8,549 bases of DNA from QHWK01 sp035315685. GTDB lineage: Bacteria > Acidobacteriota > Vicinamibacteria > Vicinamibacterales > CAVVIG01. The notes under the pieces are model-generated. The model ran no database searches and had not been told where the DNA came from. It was given only the letters and a program-made list of their open reading frames with translations. The position numbers were made by a program, and so were the translations under genes. Position 1 is the first letter of the stretch, and each line of letters starts with the position of its first letter. The stretch spans positions 1 to 8,549 of the forward strand of contig DATFXR010000401.1 in the NCBI GenBank assembly GCA_035315685.1. The letters are read 5' to 3'. Shown here one piece after another: positions 1 to 7,500 of this stretch.

Positions 1-462
1 GCGGCGAGCATTGTCGGTGCGGCGATTCTCATCGGCACGGCTCGTAGTATTTCGCTCGTGCTCGAAGACGGCCGCGTCGTCGACACGATTCTCAACGGCC
101 TTGCGCAGCCGCTCGAGCGTGTGCCGTTGGTCGCCGCCGCATTGCTCCAGATTCCGGTCCACGCGTTGATTCACCTCGCGGTGCCGAGCGTCAGCGGCCA
201 GGCGGTCCTCACGATGCCTTTATTCGTGCCACTCGCCGATCTCCTCGGCATGTCGCGCCAGGTGCCTGTGCTCGCGTACCAGACCGGGGCAGGACTCGCG
301 GAGACGATCTGGCCGACCAACGGCGCGCTGATGGCGGTGCTCCTCGCAGCAGGTGTGCCGTATCAGCAGTGGATGCGGTTCGTGGCGGGCGCCTTCGCGC
401 TGGCGGTGCTGCTCGGCGTGGCGGCCATCGTCGCCGTACTCTGGATTGGAGCGGGCGGATGA
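1..462 (+). CDS. YfcC-family (DcuC superfamily) membrane transporter, C-terminal part
   Basis: The reading frame is open from the first base, so this is the 3' end of a longer gene; 153 residues are visible. The GTG at position 58 is an internal Val codon, not a start. The fragment reads like the C-terminal half of YfcC-type proteins of the C4-dicarboxylate/arginine carrier superfamily. It starts with 'ARSISLVLEDGRVVDTIL', followed by a conserved membrane re-entrant motif 'PSVSGQAVLTMP' (visible residues 62-73), then 'LADLLGMSRQ', and a second motif 'ETIWPTNGALMA' (about 101-112). A hydrophobic final helix follows and ends in GAGG. Family members are inner-membrane transporters thought to move carboxylates, amino acids or peptides by ion coupling. 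The substrate cannot be read from this fragment. It lies 57 bases upstream of the exported rhodanese on the same strand with no terminator visible between them, so co-transcription is plausible. Family assignment is fairly sure; function is not. Confidence 0.85.
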   Translation, partial: AASIVGAAILIGTARSISLVLEDGRVVDTILNGLAQPLERVPLVAAALLQIPVHALIHLAVPSVSGQAVLTMPLFVPLADLLGMSRQVPVLAYQTGAGLAETIWPTNGALMAVLLAAGVPYQQWMRFVAGAFALAVLLGVAAIVAVLWIGAGG

Positions 463-506
463 ACCGATCCGCCGTCGGCCTCGTCTGACGGAGAGCGCGT
501 GTGCGC

Positions 507-512
507 AGGAGG
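507..512 (+). promoter_or_regulatory. Ribosome binding site that sets the rhodanese start
   Basis: A perfect AGGAGG lies 7 bases before the ATG at 520. It is only 1 base before the ATG at 514 and lies downstream of the GTG at 499. Normal spacing therefore selects 520 as the start. Confidence 0.8.
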
Positions 513-519
513 AATGAGC

Positions 520-1356
520 ATGCTCCGCCTGTTCGTTTTTGGCACGATCGCGACACTTCTCATCGCGGCGCCGCGTTCTGCGTCGGCGGCTGCCGATCCG
601 CTGGTCTCCACTGAGTGGCTGCAGCAGCACCTCAACGACCCGCAGGTGCGCGTCGTCGCGACTGGCGACCGGGGCCGCTTCGACCGCGGCCACATCCCCG
701 GCGCACGGTTTCTCGAGCACATGGACACGCTTGGCAGCGGCCACACGCTGCTGCCGCCGGACAAGCTCGCGGTGGTGCTCGCCAAGGCGGGCGCTGCCGA
801 CGGCATCCATGTGGTGCTCTACGGTGACAGTCCGATGACCACGGGCTGGGTGTACATGGCGATCGGGTCAGTCGGACACGAAGGCGACGTTTCGATGCTC
901 GACGGCAGCGTAGAACTGTGGCGGTCGCAGGGACGGCCGGTCGAGACGACGGCGACGCCGCCGGCCGGCGGTACGCTGACGGTCCGTCCAGCGCCGGATC
1001 TCGCGGTCGATGCGGCGTGGGTGAGAGCGCACCTCGACTCACCTGCCATCCGGCTGCTCGACGTGCGGACGGCTGGCGAGTGGAGCGGGGGACATCTGCC
1101 GAATGCGACGCTCGTCCTCTGGCAGGATCTCTTCGCCGATCAGCGCAACCTCACGTTCAAGTCGCCTGATGACATTCGGGCACTGTTCGCGAAGGCCGGA
1201 GTCAAGCCCGATCAGCAGGTGGTCACCTACTGCATGGTCGGCATGCGCGCGAGCCTGATGTACTGGGCGGCTCGATCGGTCGGCCTTCCCGCGCGCGTCT
1301 ACGTCGGCTCCTGGCAGGACTGGTCGAAGAGCGCGGAGAATCCAGTCGTCCGATAG
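520..1356 (+). CDS. Exported two-domain rhodanese (sulfurtransferase-like)
   Basis: This is a 278-residue protein, the usual size for a tandem-rhodanese thiosulfate or 3-mercaptopyruvate sulfurtransferase plus a leader. ATG 520 is chosen from the AGGAGG spacing. It gives an N-terminus with Arg3, a hydrophobic core (about 4-17) and a likely signal-peptidase site after 'RSASA' near residue 23, so a periplasmic location is inferred. Domain 1 covers roughly 27-140 and has 'RGHIPGA' (56-62). Its active-site position reads 'YGDSP' with Asp103 where a Cys would be, so it is the inactive domain, as is normal in this family. Domain 2 covers roughly 160-270, with 'DVRTAGEWSGGHLPNA' (181-196) and the catalytic loop 'CMVGMR' (Cys238 to Arg243), then 'GSWQDW' (263-268). 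The Cys would carry the persulfide. The loop differs from CRKGVT of classic TSTs, so the sulfur donor cannot be stated. It follows the transporter by 57 bases and may be in its operon. Confidence 0.9.
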   Translation: MLRLFVFGTIATLLIAAPRSASAAADPLVSTEWLQQHLNDPQVRVVATGDRGRFDRGHIPGARFLEHMDTLGSGHTLLPPDKLAVVLAKAGAADGIHVVLYGDSPMTTGWVYMAIGSVGHEGDVSMLDGSVELWRSQGRPVETTATPPAGGTLTVRPAPDLAVDAAWVRAHLDSPAIRLLDVRTAGEWSGGHLPNATLVLWQDLFADQRNLTFKSPDDIRALFAKAGVKPDQQVVTYCMVGMRASLMYWAARSVGLPARVYVGSWQDWSKSAENPVVR

Positions 1357-1361
1357 CCTGA

Positions 1362-1378
1362 CGCGACTGAACGTCGCG
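1362..1378 (+). terminator. Possible hairpin after the rhodanese gene
   Basis: CGCGAC (1362-1367) and GTCGCG (1373-1378) form a perfect 6-bp stem with a 5-base loop, starting 5 bases after the TAG stop. No T-run follows, so it is only a candidate terminator or mRNA-end stabiliser. Confidence 0.35.
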
Positions 1379-1409
1379 CGAAGGCTTCAGCCGAGCGGCG
1401 AGCGGACGC

Positions 1410-1415
1410 TATACA
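1410..1415 (+). promoter_or_regulatory. Weak candidate -10 element before the fused membrane protein
   Basis: TATACA at 1410-1415 matches TATAAT at 4 of 6 bases and is the most A/T-rich point in the 118-base gap between the rhodanese and the fused membrane protein. The best -35 at a suitable distance, TTCAGC (1386-1391, 18-base spacer), is poor. If it is real, transcription would start near 1422, just before the ATG at 1425. Confidence 0.25.
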
Positions 1416-1424
1416 CTTGGCCGC

Positions 1425-1478
1425 ATGTTCGAGGTCTGGATGATCGTGCGCCGCCCGCGCGGCGCATCTGACGCGTGA
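1425..1478 (+). CDS. Possible 17-codon leader ORF overlapping the next start
   Basis: ATG 1425 opens a short frame encoding MFEVWMIVRRPRGASDA and ends with TGA at 1476-1478. The stop overlaps the GTG start (1475-1477) of the 934-residue protein as GTGA, the overlap typical of translationally coupled genes. The downstream GTG has no Shine-Dalgarno sequence, which would fit initiation by ribosomes finishing this leader. The leader also lacks a clear ribosome binding site, and lies so close to the candidate promoter that its message could be nearly leaderless. A frame this short can arise by chance and I know no family for the peptide, so this is a low-confidence call. Confidence 0.2.
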   Translation: MFEVWMIVRRPRGASDA

Positions 1479-4279
1479 CGTTCGTCTTCTTCCTCTCAGG
1501 TGCGGCTGGACTCATCTTCGAGATGGTCTGGTTCCACCGCAGCAGCCTGGTCTTCGGCAACAGCGTGTCGGCCGCGACGATCGTGCTCTCCAGCTTCATG
1601 GGCGGGCTCGCGATCGGCAACGCGCTCGCCGGCCGCTATTCGCCCGGACGCCGCGATCTTCTCCGCGTGTATGCCGCGCTCGAGGCGATCGTCGCCGTCA
1701 CCGGCATCGCGCTCAGCTATGGACTCCCGCCGCTTGCCGCCGTGATCGCGCGTCTGACGGCGGACAGGGGTGACGCCGCCGTGAACGCCGTCAGGCTCGG
1801 GACGGCATTCATCGTGATGATCGTGCCAGCCACCGCAATGGGTGCGACGCTCCCTGCGCTCGCCGGCGCGCTCGTGCCGTCGCGCGCACAATTCGGACCG
1901 ATCGTCGGCCGGTTGTACGGCTGGAACACGATCGGCGCCGTGGTCGGCGTCATCGTCACGGAAACCGTGTTGGTCGCTCGCGTCGGCGTCGCCGGCGCGG
2001 CATGGATTGCGGCGTCGCTCGACGCGCTTGCCGCGGCGCTCGCGCTGCGGTTCGCGGGACGCGCGCGTCCGGCCCATTCGGCCCCCGCTGCCGACACGGA
2101 TGGCCGTGTCGCTGCCGCGCTTCCCATTCTCGTCGCCGCGTTTCTCGCCGGCGCTTCACTGCTCGCGCTCGAAGTAGTGTGGCTGCGCTTCCTGTCGATG
2201 TACGTCCTGTCGACCACGCTGGCGATGAGCGTGATGCTGGCAGTGGTACTCGCCGCCATCGGTCTCGGCGGCGTCGCCGGATCGTCCTGGCTGGCGCGCG
2301 GCGGTGACGGCACGACACGGCCGGCGACGGTCGCATTTCTCGCCGGCTGCGCAACGGTAGCCTCGTACTGGGCATTTCAGTGGACGACGGCGGGCGCCGA
2401 GATCGCCGAGCCGCGACGCGTCCTGTGGCTCGCGGCTGCGCTCGCCGGGCCGACCGCGTTTTTCTCCGGCGTGCTCTACACGCTCCTCGCCGCGGAGCTG
2501 AGCCGGGCCGTCGCGTCGCCGGCGCGGGCGTCGGCCTGGCTGACCCTGGCGAACACCATCGGGGCGATGTGCGGGCCAGCGATCGCGGCGCTGGTGCTCC
2601 TGCCGGCAGGGGGGATGGAGCGTACGATCTTCGGGATCGCGGCCGCCTATTGCGTGATTGGCGTGATCGCGGACGGCGCATCCCTCGCGCACCGGCGAAG
2701 CGATGCGAAGACGCTTTATGCGTCAGCCGCCGCCGCCGGGGTCTTGCTGATCATGTTTCCGTTCGGCGTGATGGATCGCACGTATTTTCTGCGCGCCGCC
2801 GCGCCGTACACGCTCGACGGATCGCAGATCGTCGCAACCCGCGAGAGTCCGTCGGAAACGATCTTCCTGATGCAGCAGCACTGGCTGGGCCGCGTTGTCT
2901 ACGACCGGCTGGTCACCAACGGGTTTTCGATGACGGGAACCGGGACGGCCGGCACGCGGTACATGCGCTACTTCGCGTACTGGCCGATGCTGCTGCACGA
3001 CCCGCCGCTGGCGCGCGCGCTCGTCATCTGCTACGGCGTCGGCGTCACGGCGGGCGCGGTACTCGACATCCCGTCGCTCACCTCGCTCGACATCGTCGAG
3101 ATCTCACCGGCGATCGTCGCCGCGAGCGACATCGTGTATGCGAACGGCGGCCATCCGCTTCGCGACAGCCGCGTGCATCTGCACCTCGAGGACGGCCGAG
3201 TCTTTCTGCAGAGCACGCGCGATCGGTTCGACCTGATCACCGGTGAGCCGCCGCCGCCGCGGACGCCGGGCGCGGTGAACATCTACAGCGAAGAATACTT
3301 CCGGCTGATCTACGACCGGCTCGCCGACGGCGGCATCACCACCTACTGGCTGCCGGTCGCGCGGCCGGACCCCGGCACTGACGTCAACACCATCATCCGC
3401 GCGTTCTGCAACGTCTTCGCCGACTGCTCGCTGTGGAACGCGACGCCTTCGGACTTCATGCTGGTCGGGACGAGAAATGCGCGCGGACCAGTACGGGCCG
3501 AGACATTCAGCGCGGCCTGGAAAGATCCGGCGCGAGCGACGCGACTGCGCGACGCCGGCTTCGAGGAGCCCGAGCAGATCGGCGCCACCTTCCTCGGCGG
3601 CGCCGACTATCTCCGCGCGCTCACAGGCGGCACACCGGCCCTGACCGACGACTTCCCGCAGCGAATCGTGCCGACGCCCGCGCGGCGCTCGCTCTCGGAT
3701 CCGCGATACAAGGACGATCCGAGCGTCATGGCACTGTATGAAGCCGTGCTCGACCCCGATCGCGCGCGTCGCGCCTTTGTCGCGTCGGCACTCGTCGGTC
3801 GGCTGTGGCCGACGTCTCTCGCCACCGACAGCCTGCCGTTCTTCGCAGACCAGCGGATTCTCAACCGCGTGCTGTGGGAGGGACCGCGGCCGCTCGCCGA
3901 GATCGAGGATCTGCACGCGCTGCTGTCGCACACCGACCTGAGGACGCTGCCGCTGTGGCTGCTGGGCAGCGACATGGTCAAGCAGCGGATCGCGGAGTCG
4001 AGCGGCGAGCGGACCGCGGCAACCGAATACGCGCTCGGCCTTGGCGCGCTCAGCGCCCGCGACTACCTTCGCGCGGCCGCTCACCTCGGCGAAGCGGAAC
4101 GTCGCGGGCTGCGCGAACCGATCGTCCGGGCGCTGCAGGTGTACGCGATGTGCCTGGCGGGAGATGTCGCCACCGCGAATCAGCTCGCCGCTGGTGTATC
4201 GCCAGAAACCGACGACGAGACACATTTCTGGAACTGGCTGGCAAAGACCTTCGGCGTCAAGGGAGTCGATAGGCGGTAG
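1475..4279 (+). CDS. Fused MFS-like / spermidine-synthase-like membrane protein
   Basis: This is a 934-residue protein. An in-frame TGA at 1469-1471 means GTG 1475 is the earliest start; the first helix ('FFLSGAAGLIFEMVWF', residues 5-20) begins almost at once, as in relatives. Residues 1 to about 430 are polytopic membrane in two halves: 'FLSGAAGLIFEMVW' (6-19) is echoed by 'FLAGASLLALEVVW' (223-236). Residues of roughly 440-670 resemble the Rossmann fold of spermidine synthases: strand/glycine loop 'VICYGVGVTAG' (517-527), acidic ribose-binding-like 'DIVEISP' (539-545), 'LEDGRVFL' (571-578), then 'EPPPPRTPGAVNIYS' (591-605). The catalytic Asp region of true aminopropyltransferases is not recognisable there, so polyamine synthesis should not be assumed. 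The tail (about 670-934) is helical, with a TPR-like pair near 845-907. Such fusions are common in environmental bacteria with no settled function. The gene converges on the TonB receptor and its start may be coupled to a short leader ORF. Confidence 0.85.
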   Translation: MTFVFFLSGAAGLIFEMVWFHRSSLVFGNSVSAATIVLSSFMGGLAIGNALAGRYSPGRRDLLRVYAALEAIVAVTGIALSYGLPPLAAVIARLTADRGDAAVNAVRLGTAFIVMIVPATAMGATLPALAGALVPSRAQFGPIVGRLYGWNTIGAVVGVIVTETVLVARVGVAGAAWIAASLDALAAALALRFAGRARPAHSAPAADTDGRVAAALPILVAAFLAGASLLALEVVWLRFLSMYVLSTTLAMSVMLAVVLAAIGLGGVAGSSWLARGGDGTTRPATVAFLAGCATVASYWAFQWTTAGAEIAEPRRVLWLAAALAGPTAFFSGVLYTLLAAELSRAVASPARASAWLTLANTIGAMCGPAIAALVLLPAGGMERTIFGIAAAYCVIGVIADGASLAHRRSDAKTLYASAAAAGVLLIMFPFGVMDRTYFLRAAAPYTLDGSQIVATRESPSETIFLMQQHWLGRVVYDRLVTNGFSMTGTGTAGTRYMRYFAYWPMLLHDPPLARALVICYGVGVTAGAVLDIPSLTSLDIVEISPAIVAASDIVYANGGHPLRDSRVHLHLEDGRVFLQSTRDRFDLITGEPPPPRTPGAVNIYSEEYFRLIYDRLADGGITTYWLPVARPDPGTDVNTIIRAFCNVFADCSLWNATPSDFMLVGTRNARGPVRAETFSAAWKDPARATRLRDAGFEEPEQIGATFLGGADYLRALTGGTPALTDDFPQRIVPTPARRSLSDPRYKDDPSVMALYEAVLDPDRARRAFVASALVGRLWPTSLATDSLPFFADQRILNRVLWEGPRPLAEIEDLHALLSHTDLRTLPLWLLGSDMVKQRIAESSGERTAATEYALGLGALSARDYLRAAAHLGEAERRGLREPIVRALQVYAMCLAGDVATANQLAAGVSPETDDETHFWNWLAKTFGVKGVDRR

Positions 4280-4280
4280 T

Positions 4281-4298
4281 GTCCGGCCTTGGCCGGGC
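4281..4298 (+). terminator. GC-rich hairpin immediately after the fused membrane protein gene
   Basis: CCGGCC-TT-GGCCGG (4283-4296) is a perfect palindrome. It extends outward by a T-G wobble and a G-C pair and begins 1 base after the TAG stop. The loop is very tight and no T-run follows. It could be a terminator or 3'-end stabiliser for the plus-strand message. Confidence 0.4.
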
Positions 4299-4301
4299 CC
4301 A

Positions 4302-4398
4302 GAGGAGAAGCAACCGCAGAGAGCGCAGAGATCGCAGAAACCTTTTGTACATTGAACAAAGTCTGCGTGCTCCGCGTGCTCTGCGGTTGCTTCCCCTC
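4302..4398. repeat. Long imperfect inverted repeat between convergent genes
   Basis: The outer arms 4302-4321 and 4379-4398 pair at 19 of 20 positions by my count, around the shared core AAGCAACCGCAGAG. Inner arms 4324-4338 and about 4363-4377 continue the pairing at about 12 of 15. A small inner stem TTTGT/ACAAA (4344-4348 with 4356-4360) closes a 7-base loop. Either strand could fold into a hairpin of nearly 100 bases. It sits where the plus-strand and minus-strand transcripts meet, so a two-way terminator or mRNA-end role is a reasonable inference. The sequence also has the look of a dispersed intergenic repeat (the CTCTGCGGTTGCTT type seen in many environmental genomes), but copy number cannot be judged from one window. 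Confidence 0.8.
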
Positions 4399-4418
4399 CC
4401 CGCGAATCGAACTGCGCG
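4327..4418. repeat. Tandem duplication, copy 1 (carries remnant of receptor gene end)
   Basis: This 92-base unit aligns to the next 98 bases. Over the first 78 columns I count 6 mismatches, then a 6-base gap, then 14 identical bases. It includes the exact shared core CTTTTGTACATTGAACAAA (4342-4360) and the right arm of the inverted repeat. Its end (4405-4418) copies the last codons of the TonB receptor (read on the minus strand: Ala-Gln-Phe-Asp) but lacks the six bases for the final Phe and stop. Confidence 0.85.
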
Positions 4419-4516
4419 AGAGATCGCAGATATCTTTTGTACATTGAACAAACTCTGCGTACTCCGCGTGCTCTGCGGTTGCTTTCCCTCCGCGCGATCA
4501 GAAATCGAACTGCGCG
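4419..4516. repeat. Tandem duplication, copy 2 (overlaps receptor 3' end)
   Basis: This unit directly abuts copy 1 with no spacer. It has the same core at 4434-4452 and the same arm CTCTGCGGTTGCTT at 4471-4484. It runs into the coding end of the TonB receptor: the final Phe and TGA codons are at 4498-4503 on the minus strand, and the shared tail at 4503-4516. The arm at 4471-4490 can also pair with the left arm of the inverted repeat at 4302-4321 (18 of 20), giving an alternative, longer hairpin. Confidence 0.85.
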
Positions 4517-7500
4517 CCGAACTTCACCAGGCGCCCCTGGAGAATCTGTGTCGGCGCCAGCCAGCTCGTACCGTAGGTCGTGTTGAGCGAGAGGATCGCG
4601 CTCGCGTTCAGGACGTTGAAGAGATCCACCGACGCCTGAATTCGGCCTCGCGGCGTGCGGAACATCTTGCCGAAACGAACGTCGAGCTGATTCAGGCGGT
4701 CGCCGTACATGGTGCCGGGCGCGATCAGCTGCGCCGCGGCGGTCCCGAGACCGAGCGGGCGATTGAGGTTCTGCACCTGCGCGCTGGTCACGGTGTAGCG
4801 CGCGAGGATCTGCGGCCCGGGACGATTCTGCAGCGTGGCGCTCGCCTGCAGGCCCCACCACGGCAGCGGGTAGCTGGCCGCCGCCTTGACGTCGGCCTGG
4901 AACGGCGGCTCGACCTGGCAGTAGAGCGTGCTCGGCGTCGTCGCCGCACCGGCGACGGCCGTGCTGCCGAACGGCAACAGGGTGCCGGAAGACGAGGCGA
5001 GCACTCCCGCCACCGGCGCATACCCGACCAGCGCACTTCCCGCGACCGCGCAGGTGTCGGTCACCTCGTGGCCAATGCTCGTACCTCCTGAGACGAAGCC
5101 GCCGCGGGGCAGCCGCGCCGTCGCGTTGAAGTCGTAGCCGGTGTAGACGTCGCTGACGTCACCGAAGCTGCTCGCCTTCTGGACCGCGTAGAACGGCAGC
5201 GTCGCGAACGTATTCGGATTCTGATCCATGAACCCGCAGATCTGATTGCCGCCGCCGTTCGGCAGCCGCGAGTCGACCGGTGCCGTGACGCAGAACGAGC
5301 TGAACGACGTCGCCGGCGGATGATTGATGTCCTGGCTGGCGATGAAGTGACCGAACGCGTGTCGCGTGTACTGGAAGTCGACCGCCACACGCGGGTGGAG
5401 CTGCTGCTGCACGCCGGCCGACACCTCGCGATCGTTCGGCCGTACGCCGAAGCCGCCGGTGATCGACGGATCGTACTGCGCGGCGACGTTGAGCGATCCC
5501 AGTGGTTGATTGAGCTGACCGCACTCGCCGTTCTGCGCCGGGTTGCCGAGCGTGCAATCGGGCAGGAAGTTGCCGTTGGTATCGGTCCATGACCGCGCGG
5601 CGCTGTTGATCGACGTGTTGACGCGGTTGTTCAGCGTCGCCATGTTGGTCGATTCGCTGGCGACGTACTGGCCGTAGTTGGCGCGCGCGACGGTCCTGCC
5701 GTTGCCGAACAGATCGAAGGTCGCGCCGACGCGCGGCGACAGATCCTTCCAGCTCGGGACGTCGTAAATCGGATCGTACTGCCGCGCCGCGACGAACGGG
5801 ATCGCCGCCAGGTTCTGCGCCGGCACGTAGGCGTCGTGGTAGTCGAAGCGGATGCCGAGATTCAGCGTCAGCCGATCGACGGTCCAGCGATCCTGCGCGT
5901 AGATGCCGAGTGCCGACTTCAGGTGCTCGGTGTCGATCAGCGGACGCGCGTACTCGGTGATCGTGGTCGGAATGCCGCGGAGGAACGTCCAGGCCTGCGA
6001 CTGGTTGGTGTCGTAGCGGTAATTGCGCGTGCCCCACATGTCCTGCATGCCGACGCGGAACGCGTGGCTCCCGGTCACGTAGTTCGCGGCAAAGCGCATG
6101 TTGTATTGATGGTTCGCCGCGGTCGTGAACACGTTGGCGGCGCCGTAGAGCATGCCGAGCGACGAGTCGGTCTTCGACACCACCGCATCGGGTCCGAGCC
6201 CGTTGATGTTGTACGGCTCCGGACCGAAGATCCAGGTCTCGTTATAGAAGGTGAAGCCGCCCTCGAACAGCAGCTTGTTGGTCATCGGGTTGGTCCACGT
6301 GGACTGCAGCAGATACTCGGGCGAGTGCGTGAAGTAAACGCCCGCTTCCGGTGAGTTCGTCGCGCTGCACTGGTTGCAGTCGACCAGCCGCTGGTTGAAA
6401 TGGCTGAAGAAGGTGAACTTGTTGCGCTGCGACGCCTGCCAGGTCAGGTTTGCCGTCTCGCCGCGCGTCCACGTGTCGCCGCCGATCGTCTGATTCGCCA
6501 GGTCCTGCGAGTTCGGCACGAGCGTCGTCGGATGGAACGCGTCGCCGTACGAGCAGCCGCTGACGGTGGCGCAGTACTGCGGCGCGCCCGGCCGCAGGTT
6601 CGTGAACATGCCGGCGACGTAGTTCTGCGCGCCGTTGTAACGGAACCCGGCCAGGAACCACAGCTTGTCCCTGACGATCGGACCGCCGAGCACCGGGTTC
6701 AGGTCCCACAGCTTGTTGACGCGATTGACCGCCTTCAGCCCGCGGTCGATCAGATCCTGGGTCAGGTTGTCGCTCTGCAGGCTGGTGTTGGTGAAATTCG
6801 TGAAGAGATAGCCGTGGTAGGCGTTGCCGCCCTCCTTCGCGATGATGTTGGTGAGGACGCCGCTCGATCGCGACTCGGCGGTGAGGCCGCTGGTCGTCAC
6901 CGCCATCTCCTGCACGGTTCCGGTGTTGACGACGAGCGTGGTGTTGTAGCCGCCGCCGGTGTTGTTCATGTTGTTGAACGGCATCCCGTTCATCACCAGC
7001 GGCATCTGATCCGATCGGCTGCCGTGCACCGACAGCGTCTGATAGCGATCGCCGCCGGTGCCGCCGACGTCCTGTGAGCCGAGCGCGATCTGCACGCCGG
7101 GCACGAGCACGCTCAGGTTCTGGAAGCTGCGCCCGGTCGGCAGCGCGTCGATGATTTCATGCGTCAGCGATTTGCGCTGCGTGACGCTCTGCGTGTCGAT
7201 CAGCGGGCTCTCGGCAGTGACGGTCACGGTCTCCTCGACCGCTCCGACGCGCAGCTCGACGTTGACCGTGGCGGTGAAGTCGGACGTGAGCACGATGCCG
7301 TCGCGCTTCAGGGTGTTGAACCCCGGGAGTGTGAAGACGACGGTGTAGGTGCCCGGCCGCAGCTCGATGATCTTGTAGTTGCCCTGGCCGTCGCTCGTGG
7401 CGGTGCGCACTTTCTCGATCAGCACCGGGCTCGACACTTCCACCGTCACGCCCGGCAGCACCGCACCGCTGGTGTCCTTCACCTGACCGGCGATGCTGCC

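Larger units (their letters stand above)
4280..4497. other. Gene-free convergent intergenic region
   Basis: These 218 bases separate the stop of the fused membrane protein (plus) from the stop of the TonB receptor (minus). They hold only the GC hairpin, the inverted repeat and the tandem units listed here. The open frames that cross the region on both strands produce Arg/Leu/Cys-rich peptides from the repeat and are not supported as genes. Confidence 0.8.

Noticed and set aside
58..60. GTG at 58 as the start of the first gene
   Set aside because: The frame is open to base 1, and the residues before it (ARSISLV) fit the family's conserved sequence, so the gene begins outside the window.
499..519. 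GTG 499 or ATG 514 as the rhodanese start
   Set aside because: AGGAGG (507-512) lies downstream of 499 and only 1 base from 514, while its spacing to ATG 520 is 7 bases. Starting at 520 also gives a clean signal peptide.
1357..1474. Search for a tRNA, riboswitch or other structured RNA in the gap before the fused gene
   Set aside because: Only a 6-bp hairpin and a weak -10 are visible. No cloverleaf or known riboswitch core was recognised.
1475..4279. Assignment of the fused protein as a working spermidine synthase (speE)
   Set aside because: The Rossmann motifs are present, but the catalytic Asp motif is not recognisable, so no gene symbol is given.
4257..4451. Minus-strand peptide with Cys-Ser-Met-Tyr-Lys-Arg and Arg-rich segments
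   Set aside because: It is the translation of the inverted repeat itself. Peptides like this are typical false gene calls over intergenic repeats.
4327..4516. Two regular repeats considered as a minimal CRISPR array
   Set aside because: The units abut without spacers, are over 90 bases long, and extend into a coding end. There are no cas genes.
3104..4861. Long minus-strand open frame of 585 codons
   Set aside because: It overlaps the coding 3' half of the fused membrane protein and the receptor's 3' end, is Arg-rich and low-complexity, and crosses the repeat units. It is a shadow frame produced by high GC content.
4279..5091. Plus-strand open frame of 270 codons across the repeat region
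   Set aside because: It is antisense to the receptor gene, and its only distinctive part is the translation of the repeats. It has no recognisable domain or ribosome binding site.
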